This document shows positions 55,884-64,000 of a stretch of DNA of 64,000 nt, one piece after another. The stretch covers positions 310,001 to 374,000 of the forward strand of contig NZ_SNYO01000004.1 in NCBI RefSeq assembly GCF_004363095.1. The letters run 5' to 3'. This DNA comes from Actinomycetospora succinea (GTDB taxonomy: Bacteria; Actinomycetota; Actinomycetes; Mycobacteriales; Pseudonocardiaceae). Under the pieces are notes generated by a model. That model had not been told where the DNA came from. It was given only the letters and a program-made list of their open reading frames with translations, and did no database searches. The stretch's first letter is position 1, and every line of letters starts with the position of its first letter. Made by a program: the position numbers and the translations under genes.

Positions 55884-56357
55884 CTACAGCTTCAGATCGC
55901 GCAGCAACCGGCCCACGTGGCCGGTGGCCTTCACGCCGTACTGCGCCTCCTCGATCTTCCCCTCGGCGTCGACGAGGAAGGTCGACCGGATCACACCGGT
56001 CGTCGTCTTCCCGTACATCGTCTTCTCGCCGAACGCGCCCCACGCCTGCATGACCGACCGGTCGGGGTCGGAGAGCAGCGGGAAGGTCAGGCCCTCCTTC
56101 TCGCGGAACTTCGCGAGCTTCTCCGGCTTGTCCGGCGAGATCCCCAGCACCGTGACGTCCGCGTCGTCGAACGTCGCCAGGTTGTCGCGGAAGTCGCAGG
56201 CCTCCTTGGTGCACCCCGGGGTCATCGCGGCGGGGTAGAAGTACACGAGGACGCGGTGCCCGCGGTGGTCCGCGAGGGACACCGTGGCCCCCTGATCGGA
56301 GGTCAGCGAGAAGTCCGGTGCGGGTTGACCGGGGGCCAGGCGGGTATCGGCGGTCAC
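55884..56357 (-). CDS. bcp: Thioredoxin-dependent peroxiredoxin (BCP type)
   Basis: 157 residues. Peroxidatic Cys49 in PAAMTPGCTKEACDFRDN, with Cys54 five residues later as resolving cysteine, the atypical 2-Cys arrangement of BCP/PrxQ. VLGISPDKPEKLAKFREKEGLTFPLLSD and YGKTTTGVIRSTFLVD complete the family pattern. It reduces hydrogen peroxide and lipid hydroperoxides with thioredoxin. Confidence 0.96.
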   Translation of the reverse strand: MTADTRLAPGQPAPDFSLTSDQGATVSLADHRGHRVLVYFYPAAMTPGCTKEACDFRDNLATFDDADVTVLGISPDKPEKLAKFREKEGLTFPLLSDPDRSVMQAWGAFGEKTMYGKTTTGVIRSTFLVDAEGKIEEAQYGVKATGHVGRLLRDLKL

Positions 56358-56365
56358 GGGCGGGC

Positions 56366-56371
56366 AGGATA
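56366..56371 (-). promoter_or_regulatory. -10 element (TATCCT) of bcp
   Basis: TANNNT hexamer 8 nt upstream of the GTG at 56357; leaderless start likely. Confidence 0.5.
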
Positions 56372-56440
56372 GCCGCCGACCACCGGCCGGTCGCGAACAG
56401 AGCGACGGTCAGCGCGACCGACGACCACAGGGGAGGTGCC

Positions 56441-56662
56441 GTGGCACGGGACACGGACGCCATCGAGAAGGAGATCCAGCAGGCGCGTGAGGCGCTCGCC
56501 GGCGCCCTCGACGAGCTGTCGGAGCGGGCCAACCCGCAGCGGCTCTCGGAGCAGGGCAAGGAGATGGCCGCGCAGAAGTGGGCCGACCCCAAGGTGAAGT
56601 ACGCCGTCTACGCCGCCGGCGCGCTCGTGGGGCTGATCATTCTGCGGAAGCTGTTCAAGTAG
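56441..56662 (+). CDS. DUF3618 family small membrane protein
   Basis: 73 residues from GTG 56441, with GGGAGGT upstream. An amphipathic N-terminal helix (RDTDAIEKEIQQAREALAGALDELSERANPQRL) is typical of DUF3618 and is followed by one membrane segment (about 52-68) and LRKLFK. Its function is unknown. Mycobacterial relatives lie beside bcp in the same divergent arrangement. Confidence 0.88.
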   Translation: MARDTDAIEKEIQQAREALAGALDELSERANPQRLSEQGKEMAAQKWADPKVKYAVYAAGALVGLIILRKLFK

Positions 56663-56770
56663 CGGGGACCTCGTCCCACGGGTCGGGCTCACGCTGCGCT
56701 CCGTCTCCCTGCGCCGGTGGCGAGGTGGTAGAACCGCCTCGCCACCGGCGTCACGTAGGAGGTCACCGCA

Positions 56771-58498
56771 GTGCCCGAGCTCAGCAAGTCCGCGACGGAG
56801 TTCCGACGGGCGCGGGACGAGCTGCTCGAACGACGCACCGACTACGACGCGGCCCTGCGTGACTTCCGCTGGCCGCAGCTCGACGAGTTCAACTGGGCCC
56901 TCGAGCACTTCGACGCCATCGGCGCCGACCCCGGCTCCGCCCAGCGCCCCGCGCTGTGGATCGTCGAGGAGGACGGCCGGGAGACCACGTACTCCTTCGC
57001 CGACATGAGCGAGCGCTCGAACCGGGTCGCCAACTGGCTGCGCGCCCAGGGGGTGCGCCGCGGCGACCGGATCATCCTGATGCTCGCCAACCAGGTGGAG
57101 CTCTGGGAGTCGATCCTCGGCGCGATGAAGCTCGGGGCGATCCTCATCCCGTCGACGCCGATGCTGGGCGCCGCCGACCTGCGCGACCGCATCGACCGCG
57201 GCAACGCCCGCCACGTGATCGTCCGGGACGCCGACGTCGACAAGTTCGACGACGTTCCCGGCGAGTACACCAGGATCGCCGTCGGGGACCGGATCACCGA
57301 GCCCTGGCTCGACTTCGCCGCCGCCTACGACGCCCCGGCCGAGTTCACGCCGGACGGCCCCACCAAGGGCAGCGACACGCTGCTGCTGTACTTCACCAGC
57401 GGCACCACGTCCAAGCCGAAGCTCGTCGAGCACACGCACACGAGCTACCCCGTCGGGCACCTGTCGACGATGTACTGGATCGGCCTGCAGCCCGGCGACG
57501 TGCACCTCAACGTCGCCTCGCCGGGCTGGGCCAAGCACGCGTGGTCGAACGTCTTCGCGCCGTGGATCGCCGAGGCGACGATCTTCATCTACAACTACAC
57601 GAAGTTCGACGCCGACAAGCTGCTCGACGTCCTGGTCGAGAAGGGCGTCAGCACGTTCTGCGCGCCGCCCACGGTGTGGCGGATGCTCATCCAGGCCGAC
57701 CTGACCCGCGTGCAGATCCCGGTCCGCGAGCTCGTCGGCGCCGGGGAGCCGCTGAACCCCGAGGTCATCGAGCAGGTCCGCGAGTCCTGGGGCATGACGA
57801 TCCGCGACGGCTTCGGGCAGACCGAGTCGACGCTGCAGATCGGCAACCCGCCCGGCCAGCCCGTGAAGGACGGCTCGATGGGCCGCCCGCTGCCCGGCTA
57901 CCCGATCGTGCTGGTCGACCCGGTGACCGGCGAGCGCGCCGACGAGGGCGAGATCTGCATCGACCTCACCGACCGCCCGCTCGGGCTCATGGTCGGTTAC
58001 AAGGACGACGACGAGCGCAACGACGAGGTCTTCGCCGGCGGCGTCTACCACACCGGCGACGTCGGCTCCCGCGACGCGGACGGCTACATCACCTACGTCG
58101 GCCGCTCCGACGACGTGTTCAAGGCGTCCGACTACCGGATCAGCCCCTTCGAGCTCGAGAGCGTGCTGATCGAGCACGAGGCGGTCGCCGAGGCCGCGGT
58201 CGTCCCGTCGCCCGACCCGCTGCGCCTGGCCGTGCCGAAGGCGTACGTCGTCCTCTCGTCGCGCTTCGAGCCCTCGCGCGACACGGCGCTGGCGATCCTG
58301 CGTCACGCGCGCGAGAACCTGCCCGCCTACAAGCGGGTGCGGCGCCTCGAGTTCTACGAGCTGCCCAAGACGATCTCGGGCAAGATCCGGCGGGTCGAGC
58401 TGCGGGGCCGCGAGAACGAGCGGCGTCCCGGCACGTCGGCCGACGCCGCGCCCGACGGCGAGTTCCGCGACGAGGACTTCCCGGAGCTGCGCCAGTGA
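56771..58498 (+). CDS. AMP-binding acyl-CoA synthetase (medium-chain/acetyl type)
   Basis: 575 residues from GTG 56771 with AGGAGG nine bases upstream. Adenylation motifs: A3 LLYFTSGTTSKPKLVEHTH, A5 IRDGFGQTESTLQI, A7 VYHTGDVGSRD, A8 YVGRSDDVFKASDYRISPFELES and A10 LPKTISGKIRRVEL with the catalytic Lys. It activates a carboxylic acid as acyl-AMP and then as the CoA thioester. The substrate is probably a short or medium chain acid. A thioesterase gene follows by 34 bp, giving a synthetase/thioesterase pair. Confidence 0.93.
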   Translation: MPELSKSATEFRRARDELLERRTDYDAALRDFRWPQLDEFNWALEHFDAIGADPGSAQRPALWIVEEDGRETTYSFADMSERSNRVANWLRAQGVRRGDRIILMLANQVELWESILGAMKLGAILIPSTPMLGAADLRDRIDRGNARHVIVRDADVDKFDDVPGEYTRIAVGDRITEPWLDFAAAYDAPAEFTPDGPTKGSDTLLLYFTSGTTSKPKLVEHTHTSYPVGHLSTMYWIGLQPGDVHLNVASPGWAKHAWSNVFAPWIAEATIFIYNYTKFDADKLLDVLVEKGVSTFCAPPTVWRMLIQADLTRVQIPVRELVGAGEPLNPEVIEQVRESWGMTIRDGFGQTESTLQIGNPPGQPVKDGSMGRPLPGYPIVLVDPVTGERADEGEICIDLTDRPLGLMVGYKDDDERNDEVFAGGVYHTGDVGSRDADGYITYVGRSDDVFKASDYRISPFELESVLIEHEAVAEAAVVPSPDPLRLAVPKAYVVLSSRFEPSRDTALAILRHARENLPAYKRVRRLEFYELPKTISGKIRRVELRGRENERRPGTSADAAPDGEFRDEDFPELRQ

Positions 58499-58532
58499 CT
58501 TCGGGAGACGGAGCGGAGCGGAGCTCGACCCC

Positions 58533-58946
58533 ATGACGTATGCGTTCCCCGTCGTCCCGCGCTACGCGGAGATCGACCAGCAGGGCGTCGTGTTCAACGG
58601 GCACTACCTGACCTGGTTCGACGAGGCCTTCACGGGCTTCCTCGACCACGTCGGGCTGGCCTACCCCGACCTCATCGCGTCCGGCGTCGACGTCATGGTC
58701 GTGCACTCGGAGCTCGACTACGGCGGCTCGGTCCGGTGGCGCGACGACGCGCGCGTCGAGGTGGCGTGCGAGCGGCAGGGCACGACGAGCTTCACGCTCG
58801 GGTTCACCGTGTACCGCTCGGCGGACGAGGTCGCGGTCGTCGGCCGCAACGTCTACGTCGTGGTGGTGCAGGACCCGGAGACGAAGGCGTGGTCCAAGGC
58901 GCCGGGCATTCCGGAGAAGCTCGCGGCGGCCCTGTCAGGGACCTGA
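58533..58946 (+). CDS. Acyl-CoA thioesterase (hot-dog fold, 4HBT class)
   Basis: 137 residues. VVPRYAEIDQQGVVFNGHYLTWFDEA contains the YbgC/4HBT active-site Asp (about residue 16) and the following helix; VHSELDYGGSVRWRDDARVEV and FTVYRSADEVAVVGRNVYVVV complete the hot-dog sheet. It hydrolyses acyl-CoA thioesters, probably products related to those of the synthetase upstream. Its 3' end overlaps the convergent gene by 12 bp. Confidence 0.9.
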   Translation: MTYAFPVVPRYAEIDQQGVVFNGHYLTWFDEAFTGFLDHVGLAYPDLIASGVDVMVVHSELDYGGSVRWRDDARVEVACERQGTTSFTLGFTVYRSADEVAVVGRNVYVVVVQDPETKAWSKAPGIPEKLAAALSGT

Positions 58947-59240
58947 CCGGGGCCGTCTCGCGATCCGGATGCCGACCCGCATCACGAGGTAGCCGACCGG
59001 CAGGGCGGCGACCGACGCGAGCGGCAGCCAGGTCCACGGGCCCTCGGCGACCAGCGCGCCGACCACCGTCACCGGGATCGACAGCCACCCGAGGAACGCC
59101 ATCACCCAGCCCGGGCGGAACCCCGGCGGCGGGTCGCCGACGGCGGCGAACGCGACGAGGACCCCCGGCGACGTCAGGAGCCACAGCGCGCCCAGCACCC
59201 ACCAGGCGACGGCCTGCGCTGCGCTCACGACTGTGATCAT
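58935..59240 (-). CDS. Small membrane protein, hypothetical
   Basis: 101 residues with three hydrophobic segments (about 5-32, 44-64, 69-90) and a basic tail MRVGIRIARRPRSGP. No family recognised. Its 3' end overlaps the thioesterase gene, and its composition (Trp- and Val-rich helices) is typical of real membrane proteins, which supports it as a gene. Confidence 0.65.
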   Translation of the reverse strand: MITVVSAAQAVAWWVLGALWLLTSPGVLVAFAAVGDPPPGFRPGWVMAFLGWLSIPVTVVGALVAEGPWTWLPLASVAALPVGYLVMRVGIRIARRPRSGP

Positions 59241-59313
59241 CCGTTACGGGGGAGAGGGCGCGCACGACGTACCTTGCGGCGTACAACCAGTGCGTGATCA
59301 CACCGAGGTAGGC

Positions 59314-59754
59314 ATGACCGAGTTGCAGGAGATGCACGGAATCGCGTGGGTCGCGGCCCTCGGCCAGCACCTCGCCGCTGTCGTGACGCCGCTTCTCCCG
59401 GGGGATCGCGAGCTCGTCGCCACCGGCTCCGAACTCGCGGTGATGGTCCGGCGTGACGGGGCGCCGTTGCGGGTCGCCACGAGCTATCGGTTGCCGACGC
59501 CGAGTGCGCGGTCGGTGCTGGACGCCGGGGCCGTGGACGAAATCCTCCGCGACCTGCAGGACGACATCGCCGTGCACCTCGGGTGCGCGTGGCCGACCGC
59601 TGCCTCGGGCACCACGCTGTCCGCGGTGGCGCGGGACGCCGACGGCGTGATCGAGATCGCTTTCGAGCCACGGCGCGGCGACCCGGCTGAGGCGATCGTC
59701 CTCGAGCCCTTCGTCCCGCCGCCACCGCCCGACGAGGCGCGCGTGGCGGGCTGA
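59314..59754 (+). CDS. Hypothetical protein
   Basis: 146 residues from ATG 59314 (MTELQEMHGIAWVAALGQHL). An alpha/beta composition with a Pro-rich end (VPPPPPDEA); no signal peptide or membrane segment and no motif I recognise. An earlier in-frame ATG at 59233 would add 27 residues and overlap the divergent gene. It stands between divergent and convergent neighbours, so it is a single-gene transcript. Confidence 0.6.
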   Translation: MTELQEMHGIAWVAALGQHLAAVVTPLLPGDRELVATGSELAVMVRRDGAPLRVATSYRLPTPSARSVLDAGAVDEILRDLQDDIAVHLGCAWPTAASGTTLSAVARDADGVIEIAFEPRRGDPAEAIVLEPFVPPPPPDEARVAG

Positions 59755-59762
59755 CCGGGGAG

Positions 59763-61025
59763 TCAGGACACCGCGGTCCGGAGCGCGAACGGCAGGACCG
59801 CGCCGCGGCGCAGGGCGTCGGCGTCGATCGAGGTCAGCGTCGGGAAGCGGTCGAGGCGCGAGATCGCGAGCCTGGCCGGGTCGTCCACCGGGTCGACGCG
59901 GCCCGTCAGGTACGCCCACTCGTGCTCGTCGGAGCAGTAGGGCAGCACGCTCGCGAAGACGTCGTCGAAGCGCCGGGTCATGCGCCCGAGCGTGTCGTTG
60001 CGCCACAGCGTCGGACAGCCCGCCTGCGAGCACACGACGCCGCCGGGCGCGAGGACCTCGGCACACCGCCGCAGGAACTCCTCGCCGTAGAGGCGGGCGT
60101 GCTGGGCGGGGTCGGTGATCTCGACGGGCTCGTCGGGCAGGTCGACGATCACGACGTCCCACCGGTCGCCGCGAGCGGCGGCGTCGACGAGGAACTGCCA
60201 GCCGTCGGCGTAGTGCATCCGCACGGGCCCGCGGCCGGCCTCGGCGTCGGCGAGCTCGTCGGGCGTGTAGCCGTAGGGGAGGAGCTCGGCGCAGCGGCGG
60301 ACGCACTCGGTGTCGATGTCGACGTGGTCGACGCGCGTGGCGCCGGCGGCGACCGCGAGCTGGGAGACGACGCCTTCCGACGAGCCGACGACCAGCACCG
60401 AGTCCAGGCGGTCGGCCAGCAGCATCGGGGGGACGGCGAGGGCCTCGTGGTAGACGAGCTGGGTCTGCTCGGTCGACTGCCGCTCACCGTCGCAGAACAG
60501 CGAGATCCCCTGGGCGGTGCGGGCGACCATCATGTCCTGCCACTCCGTGCGGCCACGCCACAGCACCTCGTCGAGCCGCCAGCGTCGCCGCATGCCCTCG
60601 GCGAGGGGCTCGTCGACCTCGCGGCCCCCTGCGGCCGGGGCGAGCCCGGCGCCGCGGGCGACGACCTGGGCGCGCACCTCGGTGGCGCCGAGCTCGCGGC
60701 CGAGGGTGTCGACGACGAGCTCGGGGTCGGCCTGGATGCCGCAGGTGAACACGTCCACGAACGCCGCCGACGCCTCGGGGTAGGCGTGGACCGACGCGTG
60801 CGACTCGGCGAGCAGCGCGAGGACCGTCGTGCCCTGCGGCTCGAACCGGTGCGCGACGACGTCGAGGACGGTCGCGCCGCCGGCGTCGAGCGCGCGGCGC
60901 AGACCGTCGGCGACCTGCTGCTCGTCGCCGAGGACGGCGGGATCGACGCCGCGGAGCTCGGCGAGGACGTGGCGCCCGGCGAACGTGGCGGGCTCAGTGC
61001 TGGCGGGTGTGGTGGTCAATTCCAC
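59763..61025 (-). CDS. AdoMet decarboxylase-spermidine synthase fusion
   Basis: 420 residues from GTG 61025; a TTG at 61019 has better spacing from GGAGG and is an alternative. Residues about 15-135 are a prokaryotic AdoMet decarboxylase: ALLAESHASVHAYPE with self-cleavage before Ser75, His80 and Cys95, at the spacing of the Thermotoga enzyme (63/68/83). Residues about 170-410 are a spermidine synthase: VLVVGSSEGVVSQLAV (SAM-type loop), VDIDTECVRR and VIVDLPDEPVE. The fusion would make the aminopropyl donor and transfer it to putrescine. It overlaps the decarboxylase gene upstream by 32 bp. Confidence 0.9.
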   Translation of the reverse strand: MELTTTPASTEPATFAGRHVLAELRGVDPAVLGDEQQVADGLRRALDAGGATVLDVVAHRFEPQGTTVLALLAESHASVHAYPEASAAFVDVFTCGIQADPELVVDTLGRELGATEVRAQVVARGAGLAPAAGGREVDEPLAEGMRRRWRLDEVLWRGRTEWQDMMVARTAQGISLFCDGERQSTEQTQLVYHEALAVPPMLLADRLDSVLVVGSSEGVVSQLAVAAGATRVDHVDIDTECVRRCAELLPYGYTPDELADAEAGRGPVRMHYADGWQFLVDAAARGDRWDVVIVDLPDEPVEITDPAQHARLYGEEFLRRCAEVLAPGGVVCSQAGCPTLWRNDTLGRMTRRFDDVFASVLPYCSDEHEWAYLTGRVDPVDDPARLAISRLDRFPTLTSIDADALRRGAVLPFALRTAVS

Positions 61026-62166
61026 CTTCCTCCGGGATCTCGATGACGGTCGTGGGCAGGGGCGGCAGGCCGTTGAAGCCCACCGAGGCGTAGCTGGACG
61101 TGTAGGCGCCGGCGCCGAGGAACTCGACGACGTCACCGGGTGCGAGGTCGAGCGGGAGCCGGACCTCGGCGTGCCGGTAGAGGACGTCGTCGCCGTCGCA
61201 GGTCGGCCCGGCGAGCACGACCGGACCGGTTTCCCCGCCGCGCCCGGGCGTACGCAGGCGGTACACGATCATCTCGCCCTCGGTCTCGGCGAGGCCCTGG
61301 TAGCGGCCCACGTCGAGGTAGACCCAGCGGCGCCCGGCGCGCTCGGCGACGAGGACGACCTCGGCACGCAGCACGCCCGCGTCGGCGACGAGCACCCGGC
61401 CGGGCTCGGCGAAGGGGCGCGGACGCCACCACGCGGCGTGCGCGGCGAGGGCGTCGCGGATCGCGGCGGCGCAAGTGTCGATGTCGGGGGTGGCGCCGCC
61501 GGCGTGGAGGGTCGGGAACCCGCCGCCGAGGTTCAGCTCGCGCGGCTGGTGCTCGCCGAGGCGCGCGGCGACCCGGGCGGCGGCGTCGATCGCGCGCACC
61601 CACGCCTCGGGGTCGCGCTGCTGGGAGCCGACGTGGAACCCGATGCCCGCGGCGTCGAGGCCCCCGGTCCGCGCCTGTTCGAGGAGGGCGACGGCCTCGT
61701 CCTCGGTGGCGCCGAACTTGCCGGCGAACGGGGTCGCGGATCCGTCGTCGCCGACGGCGAGCCGGACCCCGACGGTGGCGCCGGGGGCCTCGCGCGCGAG
61801 GAGGTCGACGTCGGCGGGGGCGTCGGTGGTGAAGCGGGTGACGCCCGCCGCGCGGGCGGCGCGCACGTCGGTGACCTTCTTCACCGGGTTGCCCCAGGAG
61901 AGGCGCTCGGGGCAGGCGCCGGCGAGCAGGCAGAGGTCGAGCTCGCCGACGCTCGCGAGGTCGAACGAGGCCCCGTCGGCGGCGAGGAGGGCGAGGACGT
62001 CGGGGTGCGGGTTGGCCTTGACCGCATAGCAGAGCTCGATGCCGGGCAGGGCGTTGCGCATCGTGCGATAGGCGTGGCGCACGGCGGACAGGTCGAGCTC
62101 GAGGTGGGGGGACACCCGGTCCGCGGTCACGGGACGCGCGTCCGCACCGACACCCACGCACCCCAT
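60994..62166 (-). CDS. Ornithine decarboxylase-like PLP enzyme (fold type III)
   Basis: 390 residues from ATG 62166; GTG starts further in are possible. PLP Lys50 in ELCYAVKANPHPDVLALL, GFHVGSQQRDPEAW, the phosphate-binding LNLGGGFPTLH, and the catalytic cysteine in GPTCDGDDVL followed by GAGAYTSSYASVGFNG. The GPTCDGxD sequence is typical of ornithine decarboxylases; diaminopimelate or arginine decarboxylase is less likely. It would supply putrescine to the fused enzyme encoded next, giving a compact two-gene route to spermidine. Confidence 0.88.
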   Translation of the reverse strand: MGCVGVGADARPVTADRVSPHLELDLSAVRHAYRTMRNALPGIELCYAVKANPHPDVLALLAADGASFDLASVGELDLCLLAGACPERLSWGNPVKKVTDVRAARAAGVTRFTTDAPADVDLLAREAPGATVGVRLAVGDDGSATPFAGKFGATEDEAVALLEQARTGGLDAAGIGFHVGSQQRDPEAWVRAIDAAARVAARLGEHQPRELNLGGGFPTLHAGGATPDIDTCAAAIRDALAAHAAWWRPRPFAEPGRVLVADAGVLRAEVVLVAERAGRRWVYLDVGRYQGLAETEGEMIVYRLRTPGRGGETGPVVLAGPTCDGDDVLYRHAEVRLPLDLAPGDVVEFLGAGAYTSSYASVGFNGLPPLPTTVIEIPEEGGIDHHTRQH

Positions 62167-62300
62167 GGTGCCTGTCCAATTCTTCGCGGACACCACGAAA
62201 CGGCTGACCCGGGGCACGGCACCGGCGTACCGTACGGATCTCCGGAGCCGTCGGAGCTCCGGGCCGCTGTCGGGGGCGGGCATGTTTCGAAGGGGGTTGC

Positions 62301-64000
62301 ATGCCGTCCACCTCGTCCCGAGGCTGGAACCCGGCACCGCGTCCGCGACCGTGGCCGTTCCGCACACCACGCAACATCGTGATCACGAGCATGTTCACGG
62401 TGGCGCTGGTGGCGGCGCTGTTCGGGGTCGGGACGGCGGTCGTGCCGGGTGGCCCCCGGGACGATGCCACCGGACTGACCGGCAACGCGACCGACGCGCC
62501 GACCACGTCCGAGACGGTCGACGACTCCTCCGACGGGTCCCTCGGCTCGGGCCGATCCACGGCGTCCGACGACGGCGGCCCGCAGGCGCTCCCCGACGCA
62601 CCCCGCACCGACGCCGCCGCTCCGGGCGACTCCCTGCCCGACGAGGCCCTGCCCGACGACGTGGCGCCGCCGCTCACCCCGATCCCGCTGCCCGGCTCGC
62701 GGGAGCTCGGCCCGCCGGCGTCCTCGCCCGGCGAGCCCGCGTACCCCGGCTCCGAGCAGCCGGCGACGCCGCCGCCGGGCTTCGACGAGCTCGTCCCGAG
62801 CGTCCTGCCCCCGCAGCTGCCCGGCGCCGACGGGTCACCCGCGCCGGCCCCGGAGGCCGAGCCGGCGATCCCGCGCGACACCGGCGCCGCGTCGCGCCCA
62901 CCCCGGACCGCGACCACCGACGACGACCCGGGCCCCGTGCTCGACCTCCCGCTGCTGCCCGACCCCACGCGCGACGAGCCCACGGGGTCGCCGGGCGGGC
63001 GGGGCAACGGCGGCGGCAACGGCGGCGGGAACGCGGCCGCGCGGGACGACGACGGGCCGGGAAGCGGCGGCAACGGCGGCGGTCTGCTGCCCGATCTCCT
63101 GCCGGGCAACGGCGGGGGCAACGGTGGCGCCGGGCGCGGTGGTGACGCCGGTCAGGGCGGAGCCGGCCAGGGTGGCGGTGGCCGCGGTGGTGACGCGGGC
63201 AACGCGGGCGGCAACGCGCCGGGCAACGGTGGCGGCGACGCCGCCGGTCGAGGTGGCGGGAACGCCGCCGGCAACGGTGGTGGCTACGGCGGCGGGAACA
63301 GCGGCGCCGACAGCGGCGGCGGCGAGAACGGGCGCGGCGGCAACGGCGGCGGGCGTGACGGCGAGGGCCGGGGCGGCGGGCTGCTGCCCGACCTCGCGCC
63401 CGACACCGCCGACCGGACGCCCGCGCGGCGCACCGACGAGGCGACGCGGAGCGCGCCGCCGTCGACCGCCGGCCGTCCGACGCTCGACCTTCCGACCGGG
63501 CGCCAGGCGCCGTCGACGACGCCCGAGGGCTGGCCGACCTACGGCGAGCCCGGTGGCCCGGGCGACGTGGCCGGCGCCGACGAGGCCGCGCCGGACACCG
63601 CGGAGCGGCGCAGCCAGCCCCGCACCACGCCCGAGGGGTGGCCGCTGCCGACCGACGCGACGGAGGTGTCCGACGAGGACCGCCGCGCGGCGCCGCGGAC
63701 CACCACCGACCCGTCGACCGGGGTCACCACCACGATCGACGACGAGGCCGGCACGACCACCACGGTCGACCCCACCACCGGGGCGTCGCTGACCACCCGC
63801 AACCGCACCACGGCCGCCGACGCCCCCGAGCGGACCGGCGACCGCAGCGCCGGCCGCACCACGGGCAGCTCCGGTGGCTCGGCGCGCTCGACCTCGCCGC
63901 CCGACGAGGACACCACCGCTCGCTCGACGCGGGCCCGGACCACGACCGGTTCCCCGGACGACGACGAGACGACGGCGGCGAGGCGGACGCGGACGTCGGC
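62301..64000 (+). CDS. Membrane-anchored low-complexity protein (3' end outside window)
   Basis: ATG 62301, with AGGGGG just upstream, opens a frame with no stop up to the window end: 566 codons visible. Residues about 27-52 (NIVITSMFTVALVAALFGVG) form a signal anchor; the rest is Pro/Asp-rich, then a Gly/Asn tract (about 235-375; GGN and GGGN units), then Thr/Arg/Asp-rich. Short phrases recur: GLLPDL (twice, near 265 and 355) and TTPEGWP (twice). No enzyme domain appears. It is divergent from the polyamine genes with 134 bp between. Third-base GC and the ordered repeats support this frame against the antisense one. Confidence 0.72.
   Translation, partial: MPSTSSRGWNPAPRPRPWPFRTPRNIVITSMFTVALVAALFGVGTAVVPGGPRDDATGLTGNATDAPTTSETVDDSSDGSLGSGRSTASDDGGPQALPDAPRTDAAAPGDSLPDEALPDDVAPPLTPIPLPGSRELGPPASSPGEPAYPGSEQPATPPPGFDELVPSVLPPQLPGADGSPAPAPEAEPAIPRDTGAASRPPRTATTDDDPGPVLDLPLLPDPTRDEPTGSPGGRGNGGGNGGGNAAARDDDGPGSGGNGGGLLPDLLPGNGGGNGGAGRGGDAGQGGAGQGGGGRGGDAGNAGGNAPGNGGGDAAGRGGGNAAGNGGGYGGGNSGADSGGGENGRGGNGGGRDGEGRGGGLLPDLAPDTADRTPARRTDEATRSAPPSTAGRPTLDLPTGRQAPSTTPEGWPTYGEPGGPGDVAGADEAAPDTAERRSQPRTTPEGWPLPTDATEVSDEDRRAAPRTTTDPSTGVTTTIDDEAGTTTTVDPTTGASLTTRNRTTAADAPERTGDRSAGRTTGSSGGSARSTSPPDEDTTARSTRARTTTGSPDDDETTAARRTRTS

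Noticed and set aside
62167..62300. Possible riboswitch upstream of the low-complexity gene (GC-rich inverted segments GGATCTCCGGAG and GGAGCTCCGG).
   Set aside because: The conserved cores of the c-di-AMP (ydaO) or other known riboswitches could not be matched; the segments are short and common in such GC-rich DNA.
61133..63121. A 662-codon minus-strand frame covering part of the decarboxylase gene and the low-complexity gene.
   Set aside because: Half of it is an out-of-frame reading of the decarboxylase and the rest mirrors the Gly/Pro codons of the plus-strand gene; it has no recognisable domain and no ribosome binding site.

Overview
This window is chromosomal DNA of a high-GC actinobacterium, most likely of the order Pseudonocardiales; the exact genus cannot be fixed by eye. 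The evidence is uniform very high GC, many GTG starts, four-base start/stop overlaps, TANNNT -10 elements placed 6-8 nt before start codons (leaderless mRNAs), a tmRNA tag ending ADSNQRDFALAA, and gene order shared with mycobacteria (prfB-ftsE-ftsX-smpB; dinG...pncB-clpS-DUF2017-mec-cysO-cysM-rhomboid-metallohydrolase-rph-rdgB).

Layout. 1-5565: end of a UPF0182 membrane protein, two identical initiator tRNA genes with a strong terminator, a pair of palindromic repeats, a DUF952/GNAT pair, YggT, a methyltransferase and an alpha/beta hydrolase. 5641-13645: a NagZ-like lipoprotein, two acyl-CoA dehydrogenases, an EF-G paralogue, a major facilitator permease and an NmrA-type oxidoreductase with two TetR-type palindromes upstream. 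13777-18466: the RF2/FtsEX/SmpB/tmRNA block for translation termination, ribosome rescue and cell division. 18592-23116: a membrane pseudokinase, an MFS exporter, an iron-sulfur photolyase and tRNA-Ala. 23330-27991: ctaD followed by serB, a Pth2-like protein and an ATP-grasp protein, joined by four-base overlaps. 27992-28503: a 0.5-kb gap full of palindromic repeats. 28504-31189: dinG and pncA.

31466-45002 is the most distinctive part: an 11.5-kb gene for a 3821-residue secreted protein with 26 DUF11-type domains and a C-terminal LAYTG sorting signal, overlapped by its probable class E sortase, then a 51-residue membrane protein and a lytic transglycosylase. This reads as a self-contained cell-surface display operon. 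It separates pncA from pncB, at a place where mycobacteria keep dinG and pncB adjacent.

45086-54271 returns to conserved synteny: NAD salvage (pncB), ClpS, DUF2017, the CysO-Mec-CysM cysteine pathway, rhomboid protease, a metallohydrolase syntenic with Rv1339, an inserted DHA2 exporter, then rph, rdgB and an RsmC-like methyltransferase. CysO carries two residues after its Gly-Gly, so it would need trimming before use. 54268-58946: an epoxide-hydrolase-like protein, an HNH endonuclease gene with a perfect LexA box, an atypical tRNA, peroxiredoxin, a DUF3618 protein, an acyl-CoA synthetase and a thioesterase. 58935-64000: two hypotheticals, a polyamine pair (ornithine-decarboxylase-like enzyme and an AdoMet decarboxylase-spermidine synthase fusion), and the start of a long low-complexity membrane-anchored protein that runs off the window.
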